DNA of 64,000 bases from Streptomyces atratus (GTDB lineage: Bacteria > Actinomycetota > Actinomycetes > Streptomycetales > Streptomycetaceae). Position numbers and translations under genes: made by a program. Positions within the stretch are counted from its first letter, which is position 1. Each line of letters begins with the position of its first letter. The notes beneath the pieces are model-generated. The model saw nothing but the letters and a program-made list of their open reading frames with translations, did not search any database and was not told the DNA's origin. Positions 34,781-43,238 of this stretch are shown piece by piece. The stretch covers positions 62,001 through 126,000 of the forward strand of contig NZ_FPJO01000014.1 in assembly GCF_900119365.1 (NCBI RefSeq), written 5' to 3'.

Positions 34781-35854
34781 ATGCCACTCGTTGACCACGG
34801 GTCAATTCTGGCGGAACTCAGGAAGGTTCGGCTGGCCGGACCGGTCAGACTGCGCGACCTGAAGCTCTCCGCCCTCCGGTGTGCGGCCGCCGCCCGCACA
34901 CCGGACGGCTCGGTCGAGGGACTGCTGCGGCTCGCCGTGGCGCGCATCGACACGGACACACTGCGGACGGCCGCCGAGTACACCCTCGGCCTGGCACAGG
35001 GCACCCGGGACTGGGCGCCCTCCTCCCGGCGCAGCCGGGCGGCCCAGGTCTACGGGGTCAGCGTCGAGCGTTTCCGCAAGCACCAGGAACTCCTGGTCCT
35101 CGGGTACGTCGCCGACCAGATCGTGGAGCTGGCGGACGGCGGCGCCGCGCAGGACTGGAGCGGCTCCTCGCACCGGCACGTGGACCTCCGCACGGCCGGA
35201 CGCGACGTCCGCCTCACACTCCATGTCCACCCGGTCGACCTGCTGCGGAACGTCGACGTGGTGGTCTCGCCGAGCAATACCCACTTCGGGCTGCCCGAGC
35301 CGTACAAGTCCTCCGTCTCGGCCTCGCTGCGCCGGGCGGGCGCGGTGCAGGGCGTGACCGGCGACGTGCACGACGACCCCGTCCTCGACGGTCTGCGCAA
35401 ATGGGCCGCCCAGCAGGGCACTTCGGGCCGCCCCGTCCTTCCCGGCACCGTGGCCGCGACCGACTCCGGCGCCCTCGTCAGCCAGGGGATCCGCCGGATC
35501 TACCACGCGGCCGTCGCCGTGCCCAGGGCCGGTACCAACGACTACGACGTGCTCCCCGCCGACATCACCCGGGCCACCTCCCGCGTCCTCGCGATCCTCG
35601 CCGGCGAGCGCGACCACTTCACGCCACCGCTGCGCTCGGTGTGCTTCCCGCTGCTCGGCTCGGGGCGCGGCGGCCTGCCGTACGAGGTCAGCCTGGCCGC
35701 CATGTGGGCCGCCGTGGAGGCCGAACTGGCCCGCGGCGCACAGTGGGATCTCCACTTCGTCGTCCGCACGCCGACCGCCGCCGCGCTCCTCGAACGGCTG
35801 CCCACCAGGATCCGCCCGGACCGCGACCAGTCCCCGCCCGGACCTTCCTGTTGA
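34781..35854 (+). CDS. Macro-domain (ADP-ribose-binding) protein with N-terminal helical domain
   Basis: 357 residues. The N-terminal 110 residues carry RRSRAAQVYGVSVERFRKHQ, a helix-turn-helix-like element often found in Streptomyces effector and signalling proteins. The second half is a macro domain: VDVVVSPSNTHFG (ADP-ribose loop), IRRIYHAAVAVPRAG and the phosphate loop FPLLGSGRGGLPYEVSL. It may bind or remove ADP-ribose derivatives. It follows the RES gene, whose chemistry also centres on NAD. ATG at 34781. A long terminator follows. Confidence 0.88.
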   Translation: MPLVDHGSILAELRKVRLAGPVRLRDLKLSALRCAAAARTPDGSVEGLLRLAVARIDTDTLRTAAEYTLGLAQGTRDWAPSSRRSRAAQVYGVSVERFRKHQELLVLGYVADQIVELADGGAAQDWSGSSHRHVDLRTAGRDVRLTLHVHPVDLLRNVDVVVSPSNTHFGLPEPYKSSVSASLRRAGAVQGVTGDVHDDPVLDGLRKWAAQQGTSGRPVLPGTVAATDSGALVSQGIRRIYHAAVAVPRAGTNDYDVLPADITRATSRVLAILAGERDHFTPPLRSVCFPLLGSGRGGLPYEVSLAAMWAAVEAELARGAQWDLHFVVRTPTAAALLERLPTRIRPDRDQSPPGPSC

Positions 35855-35859
35855 CTGGA

Positions 35860-35907
35860 ATCACGGGGGAAATTCCGGCCGTCCGCGGACCGGAATTCCC
35901 CCGTGAT
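35860..35907 (+). terminator. Terminator after the macro-domain gene
   Basis: Inverted repeat 35860-35878 with 35890-35907, 18 paired bases with one bulged A and an 11-base loop, directly after the stop. It separates the RES/macro module from the GTPase operon. Confidence 0.85.
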
Positions 35908-36034
35908 CTTCATTTCGCTCCGCCTCCCGAAGGGGATCGGGAGGATTCCGGAACCGTGTGGTTCATGTAGGCGCCCGTGACACTTGCATGCTTCAAAGGT
36001 CGACTGGCACTGCGATCGGAGAGGTAAAGGATCA

Positions 36035-37969
36035 TTGATCGGCGAAAATGATCGTGCGTGTCCGGTGTGCGGAACTCCTGACGGGGGCGAAGCCCAATGC
36101 CCGGACTGTGGCTGGCAGATGCACGGCGACCCGGTCCTGGGGGATCTGACCGACGCCGACCGGGCGTCCGCGGCGGCCGCGCTGCGGAGCGCCGAACACG
36201 CCTGGGACATACGGGCGGCGGCACTGTCGGGGTCGGGCACCGACGGTGCGGGGCAGACGACTTCGGTGCTGCGGGGCGGTCCCGCGGGGCCCGACGCCCC
36301 GGCTCCGGCGAAGCGGCCCGCTGTCCACCCGGATCTGCCCCCGCACAGCACGGCCCAGTGGGAACAGACCCTGGCGGACCTGGTCAACGGCCGTATCGAA
36401 ACAGTGCTGTTCATTGAATTCACTTCCGAACGCATCAATATGATCAAGGCCGTTGCGGACCGGAGCGGAATACCGCGGCAGACCGCCACGGAAAGCACGG
36501 ACTGGAATTCCGTCGCCCCCCTGTTCGATCCCTGCGAGGAAATACTCCGGTTCCAGCTCGCCGGCGGAATCGGCACCTTGCCGGTGGTCGGCCGCAAGGA
36601 GTTCGACAACGCGGTGACCCGGTGGCTCCGCGGACACGTTCCGTCCTCCTGCGCCCACACGGTCGTACTGTTCAACCGCCGGGCGGGCTGGCTCCTGCTG
36701 GACCGGGCCACGGAGCTGCTGCGGATCACGTACGCCCCGCGGGCCGAGCTCGGCCCGGCACCGGCGGGTCCCGTCGCACCGGGCGAGGCCGGCGGTCGCC
36801 CCGGCCCCGCGCACGGGACGGACACGGAGGGAGCGGTACGCGAGGCACTGCGCACCGCACCGCTGACGGCCGACCACACACTGCTGCTCGCCCGCGTCGA
36901 CCGGCGGACCGGCACCGTGCACGCACACACCCACGTACTCTTCCCGGCCGGATCCCGGCTCCGGCACGGTGAGACCGCCACGGCGGAGATCACCGTCCAC
37001 GGCGGGCCGAACGGCCGCACCCCGGTGATCCTGCCCGTGCTGGCCGCCGCGGACGGCGACGGGCCGGTGATGCTCTCCGCGCGGCAGACCGCGCTGACGG
37101 CCTTCGCCCCGGCGCGGCTGTCCTTCGTCCTGCGCGGCCCCGGAGAGGTGACGCTGCTCCGGCCGGCCGGAGGAACTCCCGGCGCCCCGGCGGCGGACGA
37201 CTCCCCGGTGGCTCCCCCGGAGGTCTCCGCCCTGGTCGGGCGCCTCCCGCGGCGCATCGTCCGCCCGCCCGCCCTGGATGTCTTCTTCACCGTCGAGATG
37301 AGCGGTGCCGAACCGGAGGAGACCGCCGAGCGGCTGGCGTTCGTCCGGGATGTCATCGCCGCGCTGGCCCGTCGGCACGGCTCGGGTGACGGCCTGCGGG
37401 TCGGTGTGGTGGGCCACTACGACCACGTCGTACGCGAGACCGCCTACACCCCCCGGTCCCTGCTGCTGCTGACCGTCCCCGCCGGCCCCGCGCAGAGCGC
37501 CCGGGCCTCCCTGGCCGACTGGCGGCCCACCCGGCACGAGCAGGACACCGTCTCCTCGCTGGAGGACGCGCTCAAGAAGGTCGGTTCGGCCACGGCCCGG
37601 CCGGGCGGCCCCCAAGGCCGCCCCGCCGAGCGCGCCCTGCTGATCGTCGGCCGCCGCCCGCCGGGAACGCCCGAGCAGCACGGCGTGGTACCGGCCTGTC
37701 CGCTCGGCGCCGACTGGCGGGCGGAGCTCAGAGCCATACAGGGCCGGGGCGTCCGGGTGCGGACCCGGCTGGAGAAGAGCCGGCCGTGCTCCGGCCGCGA
37801 AGCGGACGCCGTACGGCGTTACACCGCCGATGCGTGGAACACCCTCTCCGCCGACGGGTCCTTCCGTCAGGGCGTCGACACGGCGGCCGACGTGGCAGAG
37901 GCCCTGGCCCCCGAGTGGCGGTGGGACGGTCCGCCCTGCCGCCTCGCCCTGGCAACTCCCCTGCTGTGA
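36035..37969 (+). CDS. Zinc-ribbon protein with degenerate vWA-like domain (first gene of the GTPase operon)
   Basis: 644 residues. The N-terminus is a zinc ribbon with Cys9, Cys12, Cys22 and Cys25 (CPVCG ... CPDCG). A middle region (about 100-215) follows with FIEFTSERINMIKAVADRSG. The C-terminal third looks like a vWA fold in which the MIDAS DxSxS is replaced (DVFFTVEMSG), so metal binding is doubtful. I start at the TTG at 36035, preceded by AAAGGA and GAGAGG; an ATG at 35984 is possible. 27 bases before the GTPase gene. No family name recognised. Confidence 0.7.
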   Translation: MIGENDRACPVCGTPDGGEAQCPDCGWQMHGDPVLGDLTDADRASAAAALRSAEHAWDIRAAALSGSGTDGAGQTTSVLRGGPAGPDAPAPAKRPAVHPDLPPHSTAQWEQTLADLVNGRIETVLFIEFTSERINMIKAVADRSGIPRQTATESTDWNSVAPLFDPCEEILRFQLAGGIGTLPVVGRKEFDNAVTRWLRGHVPSSCAHTVVLFNRRAGWLLLDRATELLRITYAPRAELGPAPAGPVAPGEAGGRPGPAHGTDTEGAVREALRTAPLTADHTLLLARVDRRTGTVHAHTHVLFPAGSRLRHGETATAEITVHGGPNGRTPVILPVLAAADGDGPVMLSARQTALTAFAPARLSFVLRGPGEVTLLRPAGGTPGAPAADDSPVAPPEVSALVGRLPRRIVRPPALDVFFTVEMSGAEPEETAERLAFVRDVIAALARRHGSGDGLRVGVVGHYDHVVRETAYTPRSLLLLTVPAGPAQSARASLADWRPTRHEQDTVSSLEDALKKVGSATARPGGPQGRPAERALLIVGRRPPGTPEQHGVVPACPLGADWRAELRAIQGRGVRVRTRLEKSRPCSGREADAVRRYTADAWNTLSADGSFRQGVDTAADVAEALAPEWRWDGPPCRLALATPLL

Positions 37970-37996
37970 GCAGCCGTCAGTACGAGGAGAAACACC

Positions 37997-39163
37997 ATGT
38001 CCGATCCGTACTACGACCCCAACGAGAACCCGCGGGGCCCGGATGAGCCGCCCCGGCGCCGGCCCGAACTGAACCCGGTGCCCGACCTCCGGCCGCAGGA
38101 TCCGGAAGACCCGGAGAACGAGGCCGCCGCCTCCTGGTCGCCCGGTCCCGCGTCCGCCGGACTGGACGGAAACCTCCAGCCGGGGATGATCCCACGGCCG
38201 CCGAACAGTGTCCCGGGCGCCTCGACGGACCGGCTCCGGATCGGCCTGTGGGGTGCTCCGCTCTCCGGCAAGACGACCTATCTGTCCGCGGTGCCCATCG
38301 CCGCGATGCAGCAGAGCAGGCACGGCCAGGCCGGCTGGGCGGTCAGCGGGATGAACCCGGAGTCCACCGAATTCCTCATCTCCGGTGTGACCCGGCTGGA
38401 GAGCGACCGGGTGTTCCCGGAGGCCAGCGTGGGCCAGCAGCAGCTCGCCTGGTCGTTCCAGGGGGAGGAGGCTCCGTCCCGGGTGCTCCGCCGACGGCGG
38501 GAGGCCGGCTTCGTGCTGGAGGTCCAGGACGTGGCCGGTGAGGCGTTCAGCAACGACGTCGAGCACATCCTGCGGCCCAGGGTCCTCGATCAACTGGCCC
38601 GCTCCCAGGGGCTGGTCTACCTCTTCGACCCGCTGCTCGGCAGCCGGCCGGCCACCAGGAGCCTCGACTTCTTCTACTCGATGCTCACCGAGCTCAACAC
38701 CCGTGTCCGGGACGCGGGCAAGCTCCACCGCAACCGTCTGCCGCACCATGTCTCCGTCTGCGTCACCAAGTTCGACCACCCCGAGGTGTTCCGCCCGGCG
38801 GTGGAGGCCGGCTGGGTGACGCAGGACTCCGAAGGGGCCCGGCTGCCCCGGGTGCCCGCGGAGCAGGCCGCCCGCTACTTCCAGTGGATGTGCGACGAGT
38901 TCCAGGGCTCCTCCGCCCGGCTCGTACGCGACGGACTGGGCGCGTTCTTCAGGCCGGAGCGCATCTCGTACTACGTCTCCTCGGCGATCGGTTTCCGCCT
39001 CAATCCGCAGCACGTCTTCGACTACCGCAACTACCACAACGTGGAGATCGTCGACGGTGTCTCCCGGATCTGCACCTCGCCCGTGCCGATCAACGTCCTG
39101 GAGCCGCTGACCGACCTGGAGCGCCGGATCCGCTCGGCCGCGCGCCGCCGGCGGCCGTGGTGA
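37997..39163 (+). CDS. P-loop GTPase of the conflict-system type
   Basis: 388 residues. After an 80-residue Pro/Asp/Glu-rich tail come Walker A GAPLSGKTT (Gly86-Thr94), the switch II motif EVQDVAGEAF (Asp178, Gly181) and the guanine motif TKFD (257-260), all in proper order for a TRAFAC-type GTPase. I recall related actinobacterial GTPases described with GTPase-associated protein 1 (GAP1) in NTP-dependent conflict systems; this is by resemblance, not a search. ATG at 37997 follows GAGGAGA. The stop overlaps the next start (GTGA). Confidence 0.8.
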   Translation: MSDPYYDPNENPRGPDEPPRRRPELNPVPDLRPQDPEDPENEAAASWSPGPASAGLDGNLQPGMIPRPPNSVPGASTDRLRIGLWGAPLSGKTTYLSAVPIAAMQQSRHGQAGWAVSGMNPESTEFLISGVTRLESDRVFPEASVGQQQLAWSFQGEEAPSRVLRRRREAGFVLEVQDVAGEAFSNDVEHILRPRVLDQLARSQGLVYLFDPLLGSRPATRSLDFFYSMLTELNTRVRDAGKLHRNRLPHHVSVCVTKFDHPEVFRPAVEAGWVTQDSEGARLPRVPAEQAARYFQWMCDEFQGSSARLVRDGLGAFFRPERISYYVSSAIGFRLNPQHVFDYRNYHNVEIVDGVSRICTSPVPINVLEPLTDLERRIRSAARRRRPW

Positions 39164-41817
39164 ACGAGGACCGGAACCCCAACCGGCTCGCCGCCGAGTG
39201 GGCGGTCCTGGGCAAGCATCCGGGCCGCAGCATGGGCTACGAGGTGCTGGACGGCAGCCTGCCGGGGACCCGCGCCCAGCGCTATCTGTGGAGCGCCACC
39301 ACGGGTACCCCGGACGCCCGTGAACCGGCGGGCGGTCTGCCCTGGCGGGTGTTCCTCAGCGGCGCGGACGGGGAGCCGGGTTCGGTCTGCGCGGTCGTGG
39401 ACACCAGCTGGGACGGTTCCAAGGACGGTACGGGAAGGCCGAGTTACACCTGGCGGCTGCTGCTCCTCGAATGGCGGGCGGCCAGCCGTGCCGGGGTGAC
39501 CTGGACCGCACTGGACCGGGCCGTCGCCCAGGCCGGATCCGAACCGGACCGGCCCGACGCGAGCCCGGCGGCGGTGCGCACCTCCGCCGCCGAGCTGGCG
39601 GACACCGTCGACCGGTTGGGCTTCGAATGGGCCGCGGGCATGGCCGCCCTGCTGCTGGAGGGCGAGCAGTTGGTGATCACGGCGCCGCCCGGGCGCGCCC
39701 TGCCCGGTCTGGACGAGCGGGTCCGGATGCTGGATGCCGTCTGCTCCCTGCTGCCCTACGGATGCCGGGTCTGGCTGAGCGGCGCCACCTGGACCGGCAG
39801 GACGGAACACGATCTGCGGCTGGTCTTCGCCGCCTCCGCGCGGTCCGGGCAGCAGGAGGTGCCACTCGGCACCGGCCGCCCGCCGGCCCCGCGGAGCGGG
39901 ACGGCCGGCCGCTACCTCACCGAGCTGCTGAGGCTGCGGGCCAAGCGGGGATCCACCGCCGATGTGGTGGCCCATCTGCTGGCGGCCACCACCGCCCTCC
40001 CGCTGCGCGACGCCGCGGAAGCGGTACGTCTGCTGCAGGAGCTGGACCTGCTGGACTCGGTGCTGAACGACATCCGGCACGGTCACGGCCAGGTGGGCGA
40101 CGTACAGCGGCTCCTGGAACTGCACTCGGTGGAGTCGCTGGACGAGGGGCAGCTGGAGACCGTGGTGGTCTTCCTGGCCGACCGCGCACGGCGTCCGGGA
40201 GCCGAAGCGGCCCAGGCACTGCTGACGCGCCACTGGACGCCGCGGGCCCCGGACCTGCTCGCCGCCCACGTCGTCGCCCGTACTCCGTCGAAGCAGAACC
40301 TCACGCTGGCGAAGGAGTACCTGACCCTGCTGCTCGGGCTGGAAGGGGCGCATCCCGGCTCGTTCGACCGGCTGTTCACCGCCCTTGCCACCGCACCGGG
40401 GTACGACCCGGCCTGGGCCGGGTGCCTCGTCTGCATGGTGGAGAAGGAGTTCGGGTACGACTGCGAGGCGGCCGACCGCGTCCTGCTCGACTCGCGAGAG
40501 GCCGGACTGGCCTGGCTGGACGTGCTGTTCGGGGCCAGGCCCCGTGATCTGCGGCCGCTGTCCCGCCTGGTGGCGCTTGCCGCCGGGACCCCCGTCGACC
40601 GCAGGCCCGGCTGGCTGCGCTTCGCCGGGCTGCTCACCGGGGAGTTCTCCGCGGCCGAGGTCGTCGCGACCGACGCCGCCGAGTTCGCGTCCGGGCACGG
40701 GGACGCGTGGCGGATCGCCCTGGAGACGGCGCGGGACAACAACCGGCCGGCCGTGATCGGCCCGATGTGGACCGTCCTGAGGCAGCTGGTCCGCAGCGGC
40801 ACGCACGCCCAGGTGTCGGCCGTGCTGGACAGCGTGGCGCCCCCCGGAGCAGCGGAGGTGTCACCGCAGACGGCTGCCGACGCGGACCTGCTGCGGATGT
40901 CGGCCCCGTTCGGCGGCGCCGGTGGGCGGCTCGCCCCCACGATGCGCCGACTGCGGCTGCTCGGCGCCGACGACCCCGGCCTCGACGCGTACACCGCCAC
41001 GGTCGTCCGGCGCACCGAGGCCGAGCCGGAGCTGAAGGAGCAGGTGGTCGAGGCGCTGCTCGGCGACGAGCCGGACCCCGACGGCGCCTCCTGGACGGTG
41101 CTGTCCCTGTGGATGCGGCAGCGCCCCAGCATCGAGCCGGCCGTGCGGGCCGGCCTGGCCCGGCGGCTCACCTCGGCGGCCCCCGCCCGCTGGATCGGCC
41201 TCGATCTGCCCGAGGACCTGGTGGACGGGCTGGTGTACCGCGACGGGCTGGCGTGGCTGCGCCCGGTGCGGCGGCTTCGGGCGGCCGACACCGACCGGGT
41301 CCCGCTGGAGGAACTCGGCCGGATCGTGGCCGAGGCGTGTCCCCACCGCACCTTCTCCCCCCAGCTGCTCGACGAGGTCGCCCTGCTCGTGCGCCGCCGC
41401 GGATCCCGGTTCGCCTTCGGCCTCACGACCGAACTGGACGTTCGGGCGCACGGGCTCGGACTCGCGCTGTATCAGGCCCTCGGCAGCAGTCGGGAGTACC
41501 AGGACGTACGCGACGGGCTGGTCCGTCACAGCCGTGAGCAGGAGAACCGCCACCGCATGCTCCTCGCCGCCCTGGGCGCAGCCGGAACCGTTGCGTCCAC
41601 CAGGCCGGGCGCCGTTCCCACCACGCCGCGCGCCGTTCCGTACACCACGCCGCGCGCCGTTCCGCCCGCCGGCCCGGCCGTACCCCCGCCGGAACCACCG
41701 GACCGCACCGGCGCCGGGCGCCCCGCCCCCCTTCCCGCAGCCGCCGACTACCCGCCGGACGACCGGGACCGGCGACGCGGTTTTCTCCCCTGGTCCAGGA
41801 AGCGGAGGAACTCATGA
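39160..41817 (+). CDS. Large putative GTPase-associated protein (GAP1-like by context)
   Basis: 885 residues, mostly alpha-helical and Leu/Ala-rich after about residue 240. The N-terminal 150 residues (EWAVLGKHPGRSMGYEVLDG, then SYTWRLLLLEWR) look like a compact beta-rich domain. The C-terminus is a Pro-rich, low-complexity tail ending in basic residues, including a duplicated TTPRAVP unit. No enzyme motif is seen. Position directly after, and overlapping, the GTPase gene suggests it is the GTPase partner or scaffold. GTG at 39160 or 39157. Confidence 0.6.
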   Translation: MNEDRNPNRLAAEWAVLGKHPGRSMGYEVLDGSLPGTRAQRYLWSATTGTPDAREPAGGLPWRVFLSGADGEPGSVCAVVDTSWDGSKDGTGRPSYTWRLLLLEWRAASRAGVTWTALDRAVAQAGSEPDRPDASPAAVRTSAAELADTVDRLGFEWAAGMAALLLEGEQLVITAPPGRALPGLDERVRMLDAVCSLLPYGCRVWLSGATWTGRTEHDLRLVFAASARSGQQEVPLGTGRPPAPRSGTAGRYLTELLRLRAKRGSTADVVAHLLAATTALPLRDAAEAVRLLQELDLLDSVLNDIRHGHGQVGDVQRLLELHSVESLDEGQLETVVVFLADRARRPGAEAAQALLTRHWTPRAPDLLAAHVVARTPSKQNLTLAKEYLTLLLGLEGAHPGSFDRLFTALATAPGYDPAWAGCLVCMVEKEFGYDCEAADRVLLDSREAGLAWLDVLFGARPRDLRPLSRLVALAAGTPVDRRPGWLRFAGLLTGEFSAAEVVATDAAEFASGHGDAWRIALETARDNNRPAVIGPMWTVLRQLVRSGTHAQVSAVLDSVAPPGAAEVSPQTAADADLLRMSAPFGGAGGRLAPTMRRLRLLGADDPGLDAYTATVVRRTEAEPELKEQVVEALLGDEPDPDGASWTVLSLWMRQRPSIEPAVRAGLARRLTSAAPARWIGLDLPEDLVDGLVYRDGLAWLRPVRRLRAADTDRVPLEELGRIVAEACPHRTFSPQLLDEVALLVRRRGSRFAFGLTTELDVRAHGLGLALYQALGSSREYQDVRDGLVRHSREQENRHRMLLAALGAAGTVASTRPGAVPTTPRAVPYTTPRAVPPAGPAVPPPEPPDRTGAGRPAPLPAAADYPPDDRDRRRGFLPWSRKRRNS
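41619..41664. repeat. Tandem 22-base repeat in the Pro-rich tail
   Basis: Identical 22-base copies at 41619-41640 and 41643-41664 (period 24, in frame) encode the repeated TTPRAVP. A recent slippage or duplication that keeps the frame. Confidence 0.85.
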
Positions 41818-43238
41818 ACTCCGTCGGTATCGACATCGGCAGCCGGTACGCCCGGATCGCCCGCGTCGGCGGTCAAGGAGCCCCGGAACTGATCGAGTTG
41901 CCGGGATCGGTCCCCGGTGAGGGCCTGCCCGTCCCGGCCGGTGCGGGAGCCGGCCGGGAGGAGGCGCTGCGTGCGGTGTACTCCGCGTACCGCCGAGAGC
42001 ACGGCACGCCCGCCCACATGGTGGTGGTCGTCCCGCAGAGCGGCCACCTGGAACACGTGCGGCGTGCCACCGCCGCCCTGGCCGAGCTGCACGGCGACGG
42101 CCGGGCGCCGCACCTGCGCACCCTGAGCACCCCTCGGGCCGTGCTGGCGCTGCTCCGGGACGCGGGGACGGCGGCCCGGAGCCGGCTTGCGGTGTGCGAC
42201 CTCGGTGCGGCGGCGGCCGAGGTCTCGCTGTGCGTGGTGACGGCTGCGGCAGTGGCCGTGGCGGGAACCTCACGGCACGCTCCCCCGGGCGGCTACGGCG
42301 CCGGCTCGGACACGGCCCTCCTGGCGGAAGCGGGTCTGCGCGACGACGAGGCGGGCCGGCCGGCCCTCGCCGCCGCGCGGGCCGAGGACGGCGCCGCTCA
42401 GCGCCTGGACCTCGCCCTCGGGCGGGCCGAAGCCCGCCCGGACCGCTTCGACTCCACCACCGTGCTCCGGGTGGCAGGGCGCGAGATCACCGCGGGCACG
42501 GTCCGCGTGGCCCTGCGGCGCCTGACGGCCGGCCTGGACCTGGCGCTGTCCCGGCTGCCGGGCGGGGCGGAGGGAGCACCGGGCGACGGCCCTTCCGCCG
42601 GGGCGAAACCCCCGGGCAGCACCCCCGCCGCCCCACCGGCCGGCCCCGGCGGCGCCCCCGCCCGGCACCTGGTCGCCGTGGGCGGCACCGCCCGGTTCGC
42701 GCCGCTGGTGCGTCATCTGGCCGACCGCGGATGGCAGCTCGCTCCGCTTCCGGCCGGCACCGACCCCGCGCTCGCCGCGGTCTTCGGCGCCTCGCTGGTC
42801 GCCGCGGGCCGGATCGACCCGGCGGACCGCTATCCGTACGCCGTGTGCGTGGGCGCCCATCGGACGGTCGCGGGACGGCCCGAGGGCCAGGAGCTGGTCA
42901 TCAGCGGGGCCGGGCACCTGGAGCCGGGCGGCGAAACGGTCTACGCGCAGGCGGCCGGGGAGCGGCTGCGCGTGCGGACCGGACCCGCGGGAGCCGCCGC
43001 CGGGCGGCCGGTACAGGTACGGGTGCGCGATCCGCGGGGCGGCGCGAGTACGCCGGTCCGCACGCTGGCGCTGCCCGGCGCCCCCGAGGAAGACCGCTTC
43101 CACGTGGGCGTACGCCTCGCCGTGGACGGAACGGCCCGGCTGGTGCTGCATCCGCTCGGCCCGTCAGCGCCCACGGAATTCCCTCTCGGCGACCTGCCGA
43201 CCGATCTCGGAACCGATCCCAAGGGAGAGCCTTCGTGA
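41814..43238 (+). CDS. Hsp70/actin-fold ATPase-like protein
   Basis: 474 residues. Phosphate 1 motif VGIDIGSRYARIA opens the protein; phosphate 2 is LAVCDLGAAAAEVSL; the adenosine motif is HLVAVGGTARFAPLV. A C-terminal region after about residue 340 is beta-rich (DGTARLVLHP) and could be a small substrate- or partner-binding domain, far shorter than in DnaK. The EEVD-type or lid regions are absent. Start overlaps the previous stop (ATGA), end overlaps the next start (GTGA). Confidence 0.8.
   Translation: MNSVGIDIGSRYARIARVGGQGAPELIELPGSVPGEGLPVPAGAGAGREEALRAVYSAYRREHGTPAHMVVVVPQSGHLEHVRRATAALAELHGDGRAPHLRTLSTPRAVLALLRDAGTAARSRLAVCDLGAAAAEVSLCVVTAAAVAVAGTSRHAPPGGYGAGSDTALLAEAGLRDDEAGRPALAAARAEDGAAQRLDLALGRAEARPDRFDSTTVLRVAGREITAGTVRVALRRLTAGLDLALSRLPGGAEGAPGDGPSAGAKPPGSTPAAPPAGPGGAPARHLVAVGGTARFAPLVRHLADRGWQLAPLPAGTDPALAAVFGASLVAAGRIDPADRYPYAVCVGAHRTVAGRPEGQELVISGAGHLEPGGETVYAQAAGERLRVRTGPAGAAAGRPVQVRVRDPRGGASTPVRTLALPGAPEEDRFHVGVRLAVDGTARLVLHPLGPSAPTEFPLGDLPTDLGTDPKGEPS

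Noticed and set aside
36032..39037. A 1001-codon open frame antisense to the zinc-ribbon and GTPase genes
   Set aside because: The plus-strand genes have intact zinc-ribbon and GTPase motifs and coupled junctions; the antisense product shows none.
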